Assembly: GCA_029256575.1 (NCBI GenBank) | Contig: JAQSXR010000018.1 | Location: 1 to 52,599 of the forward strand | DNA: 52,599 nucleotides | Direction: 5' to 3' | Origin: Clostridiales bacterium | GTDB taxonomy: Bacteria; Bacillota; Clostridia; Lachnospirales; JAQSXR01 | In this document: in pieces, positions 16,533-25,632 of the stretch | Numbering within the stretch: the stretch's first letter is position 1 | Layout of the letters: each line of letters starts with the position of its first letter | Translations under genes and position numbers: made by a program | Notes under the pieces: model-generated | What the model was told of the DNA's origin: nothing | What the model saw: the letters and a program-made list of their open reading frames with translations, nothing else | Database searches by the model: none

Positions 16533-17228
16533 ATGTCTAGTATAAATATTAATCCAATTCATAATTTTGATGATTTTGTTAGTGAATTGAACAAAGCCGG
16601 GATGTCTATAGGTGGCGAGAATAGCGAAGGTATATTTACATTATGTAATCATTTTAGTGATAACATTGATTGGCATACAGAAAATCCAGAGACGGATCCA
16701 TGGGAATGGCGCATGCGAGTTTTAAATGAACGCGATGATATTGCCTATGCTAAGTTATTTTTCAAGAAGAGTGGGTACATTACCAAAGAATGGTATCCAT
16801 ATTTCTATGCAGTACGTCGTGGCGGAAGAGTTTTCGATGAAGAATATTATGAGGGGAAAATCAGCTCCTACGCAAAGAATATATATGGGTTAATTCGTGA
16901 TAATATCAACTTGCCACTGCATATGATAAAACAAATGGGTGGATTTACAAAAGAAGATAAGTCCAAATTCGATGCAGCTTTAACAGAATTGCAGATGAAA
17001 ATGTATATCACAATGTGCGGGAAGACAAGAAAACTCTCTAAGATTGGTGCAGAATATGGGTGGTCATCAACTGTGTTTTGTATAACTGAAAACTTGTTTG
17101 ATGCAGAAGTTTATGAGCTAGCTGGTGATATAACGTATGAAGAAGCATATCAAAAAATTGAGGAGCAGATTTATCTGCTCAATCCAGAAGCAAATGAAAA
17201 AAAGGTGAGAAAATTTATTCTTGGGTAG
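16533..17228 (+). CDS. AlkZ-related protein
   Basis: 231 aa, ATG 16533. The pattern WHTENPETDPWEWRMRVLNERDDIAYAKLFFKKSGYITKEWYPYF followed by LQMKMYITMCG matches the compact clostridial proteins annotated as AlkZ-related. They are short relatives of the winged-helix DNA glycosylase YcaQ/AlkZ; the activity of the short form is unproven. Upstream AAAGAAAGTGAGACA is a modest ribosome site. It follows a broken full-length YcaQ-type gene 3.4 kb upstream. Confidence 0.7.
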   Translation: MSSININPIHNFDDFVSELNKAGMSIGGENSEGIFTLCNHFSDNIDWHTENPETDPWEWRMRVLNERDDIAYAKLFFKKSGYITKEWYPYFYAVRRGGRVFDEEYYEGKISSYAKNIYGLIRDNINLPLHMIKQMGGFTKEDKSKFDAALTELQMKMYITMCGKTRKLSKIGAEYGWSSTVFCITENLFDAEVYELAGDITYEEAYQKIEEQIYLLNPEANEKKVRKFILG

Positions 17229-17304
17229 AGGAAGAGGTAAGTGCATTTATTATTTATTTAATGCAATTTGCAGACATTTGAGTAACAGACAGGAGGACGA
17301 ATTT

Positions 17305-18108
17305 ATGGACGAACAAATTAAAATAGTACAAGATCATTATGACAGTGATGTAAAAATGGAATGGGATAGACTAGAAAACCATCCTATTGAATTTATATTG
17401 ACTACTAAAATGATGGATCGTTACATACAATCAGGGGATAAGATCTTAGATATTGGTGGTGGACCAGGACGGTATTCGTTGTATTACGCAAATAAGGGGT
17501 GTGATGTTACCCTTGTTGATTTATCTTCTGGTAATGTGGAGTTTGCTCTAAATAAGGCGCTGGAGATGAACGTAAATATAAAGGGTTTTGCAGGTGATGC
17601 TAGAGAGGTAGATAAAATAGTTGAGGGGACTTTTGACCATGTATTTATTATGGGTCCAATGTATCATCTACTAGAAGAAGGTGATAGGATAAAGGCAATA
17701 AATGCGGCTTTGTCTCTTTTAAAAGAAGGTGGAAAGGTTTATATTTCATTTATTTTCATGTTTGCCGGTATGATATTTGGAATGAAAGATATGCCTGAGA
17801 TGCTATTGTTGGAGGATGAGAAAGTATTTGTTGATTGTGTTGTGAATGACCAATCTTACGGTGGGGATGCATTTACAAAGGCCTTTTTTATCAGTAAAAA
17901 AGATATTATGCCATTTATGGAGAAATTCCCTCTTGAGAGAATGCATCTTTTTGGGCAGGAAGGTATACTTGCTCCATGTGAGAAGAATATTCTTGCACAG
18001 CCTCAAGAAGTGATAGATAAATGGGTAGAAGTTGCTGAGAAGCTATGTGAAAGAGATGATCTACTTAGTTATTCTGAGCATGTAATGTATATTGGGAGAA
18101 AACTATAA
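17305..18108 (+). CDS. class I SAM-dependent methyltransferase
   Basis: 267 aa from ATG 17305 with AGGAGGACG 6 nt upstream; the longer frame from 17221 is rejected. SAM motif I is KILDIGGGPGRYSLYYA (about residues 46-60), followed by VTLVDLS and FDHVFIMGPMYHL. It is a small-molecule methyltransferase type (UbiE/COQ5-like fold). The substrate is unknown; such genes near resistance-type GNATs often act on antibiotics, but nothing here shows that. Confidence 0.87.
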   Translation: MDEQIKIVQDHYDSDVKMEWDRLENHPIEFILTTKMMDRYIQSGDKILDIGGGPGRYSLYYANKGCDVTLVDLSSGNVEFALNKALEMNVNIKGFAGDAREVDKIVEGTFDHVFIMGPMYHLLEEGDRIKAINAALSLLKEGGKVYISFIFMFAGMIFGMKDMPEMLLLEDEKVFVDCVVNDQSYGGDAFTKAFFISKKDIMPFMEKFPLERMHLFGQEGILAPCEKNILAQPQEVIDKWVEVAEKLCERDDLLSYSEHVMYIGRKL

Positions 18109-18166
18109 GTAGCAAGCAATGAGTAAATAATAGGAGTAATAAAATTTAAAAATAGGAGTTGACAGC

Positions 18167-18543
18167 ATGATTATTCGTGATGCTACGATAAATGACTATA
18201 CTGATATTTATTATTTAAATAAAGATGGACTTGGATATGATTACCCCCAAGATAAAACAAAGGAAAAACTCCAGACTGTATTAAACTTACCATCAGATAA
18301 AATCTTTGTAATGGAAATTAATGAAAAAGTTGTCGGATATATACATTTAAGTAATTATGAATGCATCTACTCAGATAGTTTGGTCAAAAATTGATTCAAA
18401 AAGCAGAAGAATGGGCAAAAGCTGAAGGCTCAAAAGGAATACGGCTTGTATCGGGTCACAACAGGGTAACTGCTCATCAATTCTACCTTAATTGTGGATA
18501 TTCAATGCGAAAAGAACAGAAAAATTTTATAAAGTGGTTTTAG
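18167..18543 (+). pseudogene. GNAT acetyltransferase, internal deletion
   Basis: The first frame (18167-18394) has a GNAT start (IIRDATINDYTDIYYLNKDGLGYDY and VVGYIHLSNYECIYSDSL). From 18391 another frame continues LIQKAEEWAKAEGSKGIRLVSG and ends TAHQFYLNCGYSMRKEQKNFIKWF. The strand and loop normally between, the acetyl-CoA pyrophosphate loop (xxGxGxx), is gone, about 25-30 codons. It is not functional as read. TAGGAGTTGACAGC precedes ATG 18167. Confidence 0.82.
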
Positions 18544-18553
18544 GGGGGACAAT

Positions 18554-19030
18554 ATGCCAGATATGTTAGTTAAATTATATAATCAAAAAGAAGAATCTAA
18601 ACTTATTAGTGATTTAAATGAAAAGGGGATTAGCTTAAAAAAAGTTCTTTCCCCTGACAGGACAAAAGTATTAGAATTTATTAAAGATAATTTTAATGAT
18701 AACTGGGTAAATGAATGCAAAGCAGCTTTTATGAACAATCCGATTTCTTGTTATGTAGCTGTTAAAGATAAAAAAGTGATTGGATTCGCATGTTATGATG
18801 CTACAGCTAAAAACTATTTTGGACCAACAGGAGTATTAGAAAGTGAAAGAGGAAAAGGAATAGGAAAAGCTTTGCTAAACAAATGTTTGTTATCTATGTG
18901 GGAAAATGGATATGGTTATGCAATCATTGGTTGGACAAATGAAGCGATTGACTTTTATAAGAAAACTGTTCAGGCTACGGTAATAGAAAATTCAAGTCCT
19001 GGAATTTATAAAAGGATGATAGGATTATAG
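18554..19030 (+). CDS. GNAT family N-acetyltransferase
   Basis: 158 aa, ATG 18554, with AGGGGGGACAAT upstream. FGPTGVLESERGKGIGKALLNKCLLSM is motif A, and IIGWTNEAIDFYKKTV the late motif. It begins 10 bp after the preceding broken GNAT, probably in the same transcript. It looks intact. Substrate unknown. Confidence 0.88.
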   Translation: MPDMLVKLYNQKEESKLISDLNEKGISLKKVLSPDRTKVLEFIKDNFNDNWVNECKAAFMNNPISCYVAVKDKKVIGFACYDATAKNYFGPTGVLESERGKGIGKALLNKCLLSMWENGYGYAIIGWTNEAIDFYKKTVQATVIENSSPGIYKRMIGL

Positions 19031-19139
19031 CCCAAGGTAGAGAACAATTACAAGTGTAATTTGAAACGTGAATATAAGTGTGAATAGAATTAACACAATG
19101 AATGCAAACGGCCTCCCTTAATAGACTGGAGTGAAAAAT

Positions 19140-19651
19140 ATGATAACAATAAAGCAATTAACACAAGCTGACATGCAACAAGCAATAGAACTTAAGGTAT
19201 TTTGTTGGACAGAAGAATTAGCGGATAAAGCTTAGATTGGATGAATAAAGGGGAGGAAAATGAGGATGTGCGACTTTTGATTGGAGCATTTGAAGAAGAA
19301 CAAATGCTAGGGGTTGCATTTGCTAGCTTTGCAGAAAGCTCTGACATACCAGAAAAAGGGATAGAACTGAATGGACTATGGGTATATCCAGATCAAAGAG
19401 GTCGAGGGATTTCACTTATGCTGGTTCTAAACATTTTGGATTTCTATATGAGTCGTGGAATGGAAGAAATCGTTATTTATAATCATACCTATTCACCATC
19501 TAACAAGTTTTACCATAAATTTGGAGCTCAAGTGCTAAGGCAAGACCAACAAATGAACGGTAAACTATTAGTGGATGTATTTGTTGCTAATATGATGGAT
19601 ATGAAGAATAAAATGGAAAAATCACAAAAGGAAAAAAGATCACTTGTTTAA
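19140..19651 (+). pseudogene. GNAT acetyltransferase, short internal deletion
   Basis: ATG 19140 encodes MITIKQLTQADMQQAIELKVFCWTEELADKA, then TAG at 19233-19235. The next frame picks up LDWMNKGEENEDVRLLIGAF and carries an otherwise normal domain, with motif A LNGLWVYPDQRGRGISLMLVL, to 19651. A gap of perhaps 10-20 codons is inferred from how this family usually reads between these blocks. The C-terminus overlaps the convergent ECF gene by 12 bp. Confidence 0.75.
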
Positions 19652-20173
19652 CCTTTTTCGCAAGGTAGGAAGAATTGGGAGTACAAGGATTGCAGCAAGA
19701 CCAACTTGAACAATATTTCCTGGTATAGATGCAGTAGGAGCAATCCAGTTACCATAAATAATTCCTTCAGCGATATAGTAACCAATAATCTTAATAATAC
19801 AAGCAACAAAAATAGCAAATAAGCTCCATTTAAAGGTCTTATGATTTGGCTTTTGTGTAATAACTCCAGTTATATATCCCATTAGACCAACGATCACAAA
19901 GGTAAAAGGTGACCATATTACCCAACCAGATAGAAGATCAAATAAACCCATTCCAAATGCCCCGGCGATTGCTCCGGTTCGTTTGCCAAAAATGATTGCT
20001 GCAATAAATAAAGGAACATTACCAAGGTGGACAAGTCCTCCGTTTGATAGAAGAGGAAGTTTAATATTGATAAAGGCAGTTACGAAACATGTAATTGCGA
20101 TAAATAACCCATCAATGGCAAGGGATGTAGCTTTGCTTGGTCGTTTTGATATTTCAGTTTGTAAGTTGTTCAT
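19640..20173 (-). CDS. ECF transporter S component (substrate-binding)
   Basis: 177 aa from ATG at 20173 with TTGGAGG upstream. About six hydrophobic helices and the pattern KLPLLSNGGLVHLGNVPLFIAAIIFGKRTGAIAGAFGMGLFDLL match vitamin-type ECF S components, which capture a micronutrient and hand it to a shared energising module. No ECF ATPase is nearby, so it probably uses a shared module (group II). The ligand cannot be read; no known riboswitch is visible in the 235-bp upstream spacer, which shows only a TATAAT-like box on the minus strand. Confidence 0.85.
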   Translation of the reverse strand: MNNLQTEISKRPSKATSLAIDGLFIAITCFVTAFINIKLPLLSNGGLVHLGNVPLFIAAIIFGKRTGAIAGAFGMGLFDLLSGWVIWSPFTFVIVGLMGYITGVITQKPNHKTFKWSLFAIFVACIIKIIGYYIAEGIIYGNWIAPTASIPGNIVQVGLAAILVLPILPTLRKRLNK

Positions 20174-20408
20174 AATTACCTCCAAGTAATTTATTTTGTT
20201 TTTATAAATATGCGCATATTCCTTGGGGCTTATTATAATAAATATTTGGAACTACTCGTATAGCCAGCAGTGAACTATTTGATGGTACCAGTTTGAGAGT
20301 ATGTTTTTTTATATCACTACTTGCCTGAAAATTAAGGGTTTCGATAAATTGTCTAGGCAAATAATTAGTAAAATTTACATATAGATTTTGACTTTATAGG
20401 AGGTAAAT

Positions 20409-20942
20409 ATGATTTATTATAAAGATGAAGAAATTGAAATTAGAGATATTTGCAAGGAGGATGTAATCGGGCTCTTTACAACTTGGATTGATAAAGAAAT
20501 AAATAGTAACGACCCAAGACCAATTCCTAAGACAAGCAAAGAATTAATAGCAGAATGCATAGATTACTGCAATCGCTTTGATACGGAGATAATGAATGAG
20601 AATACTGAGAATAGAAAATATAAGTATTTTATCATAACAAATAATCTGGGGAATCTAATAGGCTTTGTTAATTTGTTTAGTATAGATAATGAGAAAAAAC
20701 AAGGTGAGATGGGCGTATCTATGTGTGATAAGAGGTTTCTAAACAAAGGAATTGCTTATACTGCTATCATGGTTGCAATAAACTATATATTTGAAAATAT
20801 GAATATTGATAGAATATATATTGAAACAGCGGAATCGAATTTGCCTGCTTTGAAATTATGTGAGAAGCTTAAATTTAATAAATGCGGTGAGTATATTGAA
20901 GATAATGTAAAAGCTATAATAATGGAAAAATTAAGAAATTAA
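20409..20942 (+). CDS. GNAT family N-acetyltransferase (RimJ/RimL-like)
   Basis: 177 aa, ATG 20409, with TAGGAGG upstream. MGVSMCDKRFLNKGIAYTAIMVAINYIFENM is motif A, and IETAESNLPALKLCEKLKFNKCGEY the late motif. It is intact. The 3' end lies 20 bp before the first Xre repeat unit. Confidence 0.87.
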   Translation: MIYYKDEEIEIRDICKEDVIGLFTTWIDKEINSNDPRPIPKTSKELIAECIDYCNRFDTEIMNENTENRKYKYFIITNNLGNLIGFVNLFSIDNEKKQGEMGVSMCDKRFLNKGIAYTAIMVAINYIFENMNIDRIYIETAESNLPALKLCEKLKFNKCGEYIEDNVKAIIMEKLRN

Positions 20943-20961
20943 CTTGTTCTATGTTGAATTT

Positions 20962-20990
20962 TAGTTGATTTAATCAACCAAAATCAACTA
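20962..20990. promoter_or_regulatory. nested palindrome, likely Xre operator (copy 1)
   Basis: TAGTTGATTT (20962-20971) pairs with AAATCAACTA (20981-20990), and inside it GTTGAT-TTA-ATCAAC is itself symmetric. It sits 58 bp before the GTG start of the Xre reading frame. Copy 2 (22297-22324) keeps the same design with one changed base. Autorepression by the Xre protein is inferred. Confidence 0.6.
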
Positions 20991-21249
20991 CAAGTGTTTT
21001 GTACTTTCTGTATTCAGCTGATATAATTCATTTATGGAGGTGAGTTCGTGAAAGAAATAAATATTGGGGCTGTACTTTTGAATAAACGTAGAGAAAAAGG
21101 AATAACGCAAGATGTGTTGGCAAACTACATTGGGGTATCCAAAGCAGCTATCTCAAACTGGGAAACAGCACAAAATTATCCTGATATTACATTATTACCA
21201 ATACTCGCAGCATATTTTAATATTAGTTTAGATGAGTTAATGGGGTACG
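20963..21249 (+). repeat. direct repeat, copy 1 (Xre promoter plus HTH coding)
   Basis: This segment and 22297-22583 are collinear at a constant offset of 1334 bp with only scattered substitutions. The repeat covers the nested palindrome, promoter, ribosome site (GGAGGTGAG) and the HTH coding part. The GNAT gene 21481-22251 lies between the copies, which looks like a tandem duplication of a regulator + neighbour unit or a capture event. Confidence 0.88.
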
Positions 21250-21357
21250 GTGACAAAAGTAGTGTTTATAAATCACTCAATGCTTGCAGGAGTACAAGCA
21301 AAGACGATGGCACACTGAATGAAAGAAAAAGAATTTTTTCACCGAATTCAAATTGAA
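21048..21357 (+). pseudogene. truncated duplicate of the Xre regulator
   Basis: The GTG 21048 frame reproduces the HTH of the gene at 22382 (VLLNKRREKGITQDVLANYIGVSKAAISNWETAQNYPD). After GY at about 21249, 140 bp of the parent are missing. Parent-like sequence resumes (AATCACTCAATGCTTGCAGG) out of frame and with small indels to about 21357. The product would be a 102-aa HTH protein without the sensor part. It could still bind the shared operator, so it may act as a small repressor rather than being inert. Confidence 0.75.
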
Positions 21358-21480
21358 AGTAATCGGGTAATAACCACAAATTATATCAAAAAAAATGACA
21401 TAGATATATATTTTACTTTTACACAATTGAAATTGATAATGAGGCAGGTAAAATGAACGATCTAGTTTGGAGGAAAACAA

Positions 21481-22251
21481 ATGTATTGTATTAACAAAGA
21501 AGAAATGTATAAAATTGCACCGATTTTTGATGGTTGGAATGAAACGCTTATATGGTCATGTTTGCAAGGATATATGGGGAAAGCGTGGGCTGATGATATA
21601 CAAAATCCTCAGTCTGTACAGATTATAACGGGAGATTTCTGCTTCTTTGCAGGGGTTCCCAATGTTGAACTAGTAAAGAATATTCCCGATGACTTTTCTT
21701 CACAGAGTATGTTAGTGATACCGCAAAATGAAGAGTGGGTAAATCTTATTAAGATGGAATATAAAACTAATTGTGATAGTTTCATGCGTTATAGTATTAA
21801 AAAAGAAGGGAATATATTTGATAAAGAGAAGTTGAATTCCTATATTGAACAGATGCCTTCGGAATATTTACTAAAGAAGATAGATCAAGAAATATACAAT
21901 GAAATTCTATCAGAAAGATGGGCAGAAGATTTGTGTTCTCAATTCTTAACCTATGATGAATATGATAGATATGGACTTGGGTATGTAGTTCTTCATAATG
22001 ATAAAGTTGTTTGTGGTGCATCTTCCTATACAGTATATAAAGATGGGATTGAGATTGAAATCGATACGAAAAGAGATTATCGCCGAAAAGGACTTGCACT
22101 TGCATGTGCTTCAAAACTAATTCTTGAATGTCTAGACAGAGGAATTTATCCAAGCTGGGATGCTGCAAATATGGCATCAGTAGCTTTAGCAGAAAAATTA
22201 GGATATCATTTTGATAAAGAATATGTTACATACGAAATTGCAGTTAATTGA
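21481..22251 (+). CDS. GNAT acetyltransferase, PF12746-type (ZmaR-like)
   Basis: 256 aa, ATG 21481, with TTGGAGG upstream. A long N-terminal half precedes the GNAT domain, whose core is EIEIDTKRDYRRKGLALACASKLILECLDRGIYPSWDAANMASVALAEKLGY. This layout fits the GNAT_acetyltran family that includes zwittermicin A resistance protein ZmaR. It is flanked by the two Xre repeats, so the regulator may control it. Substrate unknown. Confidence 0.85.
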   Translation: MYCINKEEMYKIAPIFDGWNETLIWSCLQGYMGKAWADDIQNPQSVQIITGDFCFFAGVPNVELVKNIPDDFSSQSMLVIPQNEEWVNLIKMEYKTNCDSFMRYSIKKEGNIFDKEKLNSYIEQMPSEYLLKKIDQEIYNEILSERWAEDLCSQFLTYDEYDRYGLGYVVLHNDKVVCGASSYTVYKDGIEIEIDTKRDYRRKGLALACASKLILECLDRGIYPSWDAANMASVALAEKLGYHFDKEYVTYEIAVN

Positions 22252-22296
22252 CGAAGGATATTTATAATAAAGATATCTGGTTCCTTATTGAGCCAA

Positions 22297-22583
22297 AGTT
22301 GATTTAATCAACCAAAGTCAACTACAAGTGTTTTGTATTTTCTATATTCAGCTGATATAATTCAAATATGGAGGTGAGTTCGTGAAAGAAATAAATATTG
22401 GTACCGTACTTTTGAATAAACGTAGAGAAAAAGGAATAACGCAAGATGAGTTGGCAAACTACATAGGGGTATCCAAAGCTGCTATCTCAAAGTGGGAAAC
22501 AGCACAAAGTTATCCTGATATTACATTATTACCAATACTCGCAGCATATTTTAATATTAGTTTAGATGAGTTAATGGGGTACG
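22297..22583 (+). repeat. direct repeat, copy 2 (Xre promoter plus HTH coding)
   Basis: Collinear with 20963-21249. It contains the operator-like palindrome at 22297-22324 (AGTTGATTT ... AAGTCAACT, one mismatch), the box TGATATAAT, GGAGGTGAG and the GTG start at 22382 of the intact regulator. Confidence 0.88.
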
Positions 22584-23488
22584 AACCTCAGATGACAAAA
22601 GAAGATATCAAAACATTATATAATAAGATTTGCGAGGAGTTTGTATCGAATGAATTTGATAATGTAATAGAACATTGCCATCAAATCATGAAGAAATATT
22701 ATGCGTGTTTTCCTTTACTCTTACATATTGGGTTGTTGTTTGTAAATCACTCAATGCTTGCAGGAGTACAAGAAAAGACGAAGGCACTGAATGAAGAAGC
22801 AAAAGAATTATTTCACCGTATTCAAATTGAATGTGATGATGTAAATCTAGCAAAACAAGCAAATCATTTGGAAGCGTTTTGTTGTATCATGCTTAACGAT
22901 CCGAAAACAGCATTGGTATTGCTTGAGAATACAGATAAACCTCAAATGAATAATGGAGTACTACTTTCTTCTGCATATCAGATGATTGGGCAGATGGATA
23001 AAGCAAAGACAGCAATTCAAGTAGATGTATATCAGAATATAATAAATACATTTTGTTCATTTTCTTCGCTTCTAATGCTGTATGTTGATGATGAAGTAAA
23101 GTTTCAAGATTGCATTGATCGGGTATTTGCACTTGATAAGGCTTTTGAAATAAGAAATATGCATCCTGGTACTGTATTGCCTATATTATTAGCGGGAGCA
23201 CAAGGTTATACAATGCAAGGTCATCTAGATAAAGCACTGGATATGTTGCAATTATACACGGAAATAATAACAACTAGTACATTCCCATTCACCTTACATG
23301 GAAATGAATTTTTTGATAAACTGGATGACTGGTTCAAGGATTTAGATTTAGGAACTGGTATGCCACGAAGCAAAGAAGTTGTTAAACAAAGTATGTTAGA
23401 TGCAGTGTGTGAAAACCCGATATTCGCACAATTAAATGAAAATAGTCGTTTTAATAGTATCGTTGAAAAATTAAAAAGAAAATTATAA
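22382..23488 (+). CDS. Xre-family regulator with helical-repeat sensor domain
   Basis: 368 aa, GTG 22382. Residues 1-70 are an Xre HTH (KRREKGITQDELANYIGVSKAAISKWE). The rest is an all-helical TPR-like array (paired helices such as ALVLLENTDKPQMNNGVLLSSAYQMIGQMDKAK and GHLDKALDMLQLYTEII), as in peptide- or signal-sensing regulators. It is followed after 13 bp by the yxlE-like gene, so it probably controls the ABC operon. Confidence 0.87.
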   Translation: MKEINIGTVLLNKRREKGITQDELANYIGVSKAAISKWETAQSYPDITLLPILAAYFNISLDELMGYEPQMTKEDIKTLYNKICEEFVSNEFDNVIEHCHQIMKKYYACFPLLLHIGLLFVNHSMLAGVQEKTKALNEEAKELFHRIQIECDDVNLAKQANHLEAFCCIMLNDPKTALVLLENTDKPQMNNGVLLSSAYQMIGQMDKAKTAIQVDVYQNIINTFCSFSSLLMLYVDDEVKFQDCIDRVFALDKAFEIRNMHPGTVLPILLAGAQGYTMQGHLDKALDMLQLYTEIITTSTFPFTLHGNEFFDKLDDWFKDLDLGTGMPRSKEVVKQSMLDAVCENPIFAQLNENSRFNSIVEKLKRKL

Positions 23489-23501
23489 GGAGATTAATAT
23501 T

Positions 23502-23702
23502 ATGGAAAAATTTGTTGAATATTTACCATTTTTAATACCAATTTTAGTTGTAGAATTTGCGCTAGCACTTGCCGCGCTGGTACACATAGTTAGACATCCA
23601 AACTATCGATTTGGGAATAAAGTGATGTGGGTTGTTATCGTGCTATTGATTCAGATAATTGGGCCGATCATCTATTTCCTTCTTGGTAAAGGAGAGGAAT
23701 AA
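23502..23702 (+). CDS. PLDc_N-type membrane protein (YxlE-like)
   Basis: 66 aa with two hydrophobic helices and the PLDc_N pattern (ALAALVHIVRHPNYRFGNKVMWVVIVLLIQIIGPIIYFLLG). In Bacillus subtilis a similar protein, YxlE, sits directly ahead of an ABC ATPase (YxlF) and permease (YxlG) in the sigY operon; the order here is the same. AAGGAGATTAATATT precedes ATG 23502, and the stop overlaps the next start (TAATG). Confidence 0.87.
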   Translation: MEKFVEYLPFLIPILVVEFALALAALVHIVRHPNYRFGNKVMWVVIVLLIQIIGPIIYFLLGKGEE

Positions 23703-24557
23703 TGGATGTTTTAAAGATTGAACATTTATCAAAAAAGTTTGGAGAACACGAAGTAATAAACGATTTGAGCTTTTCAGTACCAGAACATTCTGTATTTGGA
23801 TTTCTGGGACAGAATGGTGCCGGAAAAACTACCACAATGAAGATGATATTAGGTTTACTAAAAGCGACAAGTGGAAAGATTACGGTATGCGGAGAAGAGG
23901 TGAACTATGGTGAAACAAAAACAAATAGTTTTATCGGATATTTACCAGATGTTCCTGAATTTTATAATTATATGACTCCGAAAGAATACCTTAAGCTATG
24001 TGGAGAAATTACTGGCTTATCAAATAAACAAATAAAACAAAAAAGTAGTGAACTTCTAGAACTTGTTGGACTCACCAATGTAAATCGTAAAATTGGTGGA
24101 TTTTCACGAGGAATGAAGCAACGACTTGGAATAGCACAGGCGTAGAAAAGAAATTCTTGATATTCTCATGGCAGTCAAGGGTAAGACTACAGTTGTATTC
24201 TCCACACATATTCTATCCGACGTTGAGCGTATATGTGACCAAGTTGCGGTTCTACACAATGGGAAATTAGCATTAAGTGGAAGCCTTACCGAGGTAAAAG
24301 AAAGTCGCCGCAATGATTCAATTAGTTTGGAATTCACCTCGAATCAGGATGCTGAGAATATGGCATTGGTAATAAAGAAAATACAAATGGTGAAAGAGAT
24401 CGAACAGATTGGAAACGCATTAACAGTAAAGGTTTCTAATTTAAGAGAAGCAGGGAAGCTAATTATAGACCTGATTTCACAAAAAGGAATTTTTATTACG
24501 AGATATGAGGTATTGGAACCTTCACTCGAAAGCTTGTTCATGGAGGTGGTAAAATGA
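23702..24557 (+). pseudogene. ABC transporter ATPase (YxlF-like), Walker B lost
   Basis: The first frame (23702-24145) has Walker A GQNGAGKTT (36-44), the Q loop and the signature SRGMKQR, then stops after GIAQA. The next frame continues RRKEILDILMAVKGKTTVVFSTHILSDVERICDQV (H loop) to 24557. The Walker B / D-loop segment (LLICDEPTxGLDP in relatives, about 20 codons) is absent at the junction. ATP hydrolysis would be lost even with frame restored. The permease downstream is intact. Confidence 0.85.
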
Positions 24558-25318
24558 GAGGGTATACTGCATTTGTGAAAAAAGAGATACTGGAAAGTAT
24601 CCGTACCTATAAACTACTGATTGTGGTCGCTGCATTTTTTATCTTTGGTATGATGAGTCCATTAATGGCAAAACTTATGCCTGAAATATTTAGTAAGCTT
24701 GCAACAGAAGGGATGATTATAACAATCCCAGAACCTACGGCAATAGATTCTTATACTCAATTTTTTAAGAACCTGACACAGATGGGTTTGGTTGTACTAG
24801 TACTAGTTTTTAGTGGGATATTGTCTACTGAATATTCGAAAGGAACATTAATAAATGTTCTAACAAAAGGACTTTCTCGTCATGCAGTAATTCTTGCCAA
24901 ATATACCGTATATCTAGGACTATGGACGGTAAGTTTAGCAGTTTCCTTCCTAACGGCGTATGGATATACGGAATATCTGTTTAAACAAGATGGCATCGTT
25001 AATCTTTTATTTTCTGTATTTTGTCTTTGGATATTTGGAGCATTTTTATTGTCTATATTTTTATTTACAGCGACACTTATCAAAAGCAATTATGGTAGCA
25101 TGCTCTTGACAGTTATGGTAATAGGTTTATTATTTATTATGAATATAATACCGATGTTACAAAAATATAATCCTGTTGCGTTGATATCAAACAATGTTAT
25201 TATGCTTACGAGTCCTTATGATTTATCAAATATATATGTATCAATGATAATAACTGGAATATTCACAATTGGTTTTTTGTGTTCTTCACTCCTTGTGTTT
25301 AAGAAAAAAAGTATCTAA
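24554..25318 (+). CDS. ABC transporter permease (YxlG-like)
   Basis: 254 aa, starting within the ATPase stop (ATGA). Six hydrophobic segments lie in an ABC-2 layout, with a charged stretch LSTEYSKGTLINVLTKGLSRHAVILAKY typical of this exporter type. It should pair with the ATPase next to it, now broken, so the transporter is probably inactive unless another ATPase substitutes. Confidence 0.85.
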   Translation: MRGYTAFVKKEILESIRTYKLLIVVAAFFIFGMMSPLMAKLMPEIFSKLATEGMIITIPEPTAIDSYTQFFKNLTQMGLVVLVLVFSGILSTEYSKGTLINVLTKGLSRHAVILAKYTVYLGLWTVSLAVSFLTAYGYTEYLFKQDGIVNLLFSVFCLWIFGAFLLSIFLFTATLIKSNYGSMLLTVMVIGLLFIMNIIPMLQKYNPVALISNNVIMLTSPYDLSNIYVSMIITGIFTIGFLCSSLLVFKKKSI

Positions 25319-25394
25319 CGCTTAGTCAAATAAAAAGTTTAGTATGTAGAAAAGTGTTGATGATAATGAGTAAGAGTATGGAAATATTAATGAT

Positions 25395-25434
25395 ATCCGT
25401 GTTTTGCCAAGTATTGGTAAAACACGGATTTTTG
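25395..25434 (+). terminator. Rho-independent terminator
   Basis: ATCCGTGTTTT (25395-25405) pairs with AAAACACGGAT (25419-25429), with inner CCAA/TTGG pairing, followed by TTTTTGAT. It ends the ABC operon. Confidence 0.85.
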
Positions 25435-25467
25435 ATATAATAAACGAGAATCTTAGGCTAGTAAATC

Positions 25468-25496
25468 TTGTGGTAAATAATGTAATATGATATAAT
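25468..25496 (+). promoter_or_regulatory. promoter, copy 3 of the repeated module
   Basis: TTGTGG, 17 bp, TATAAT, with ATGTAATATGA before the -10; same design as 10461 and 14268. It starts the GNAT transcript at 25633, with a leader of over 120 nt. Confidence 0.72.
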
Positions 25497-25632
25497 TCTA
25501 TAATATATTTATTTAAAAATATACTATAAAATATATTATTACTGGATTCTTTACTTTTATTTTTATACACAAAATTAGAAAGTAGATATATAAAAATTGC
25601 AAGCGAAGCATAAATTAGAAGAGGTAAATACT

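Noticed and set aside
20174-20408. Possible riboswitch before the ECF transporter gene
   Set aside because: I checked for THF, preQ1 and similar conserved cores on the minus strand and found none; only an AT-rich leader with a TATAAT box is visible.
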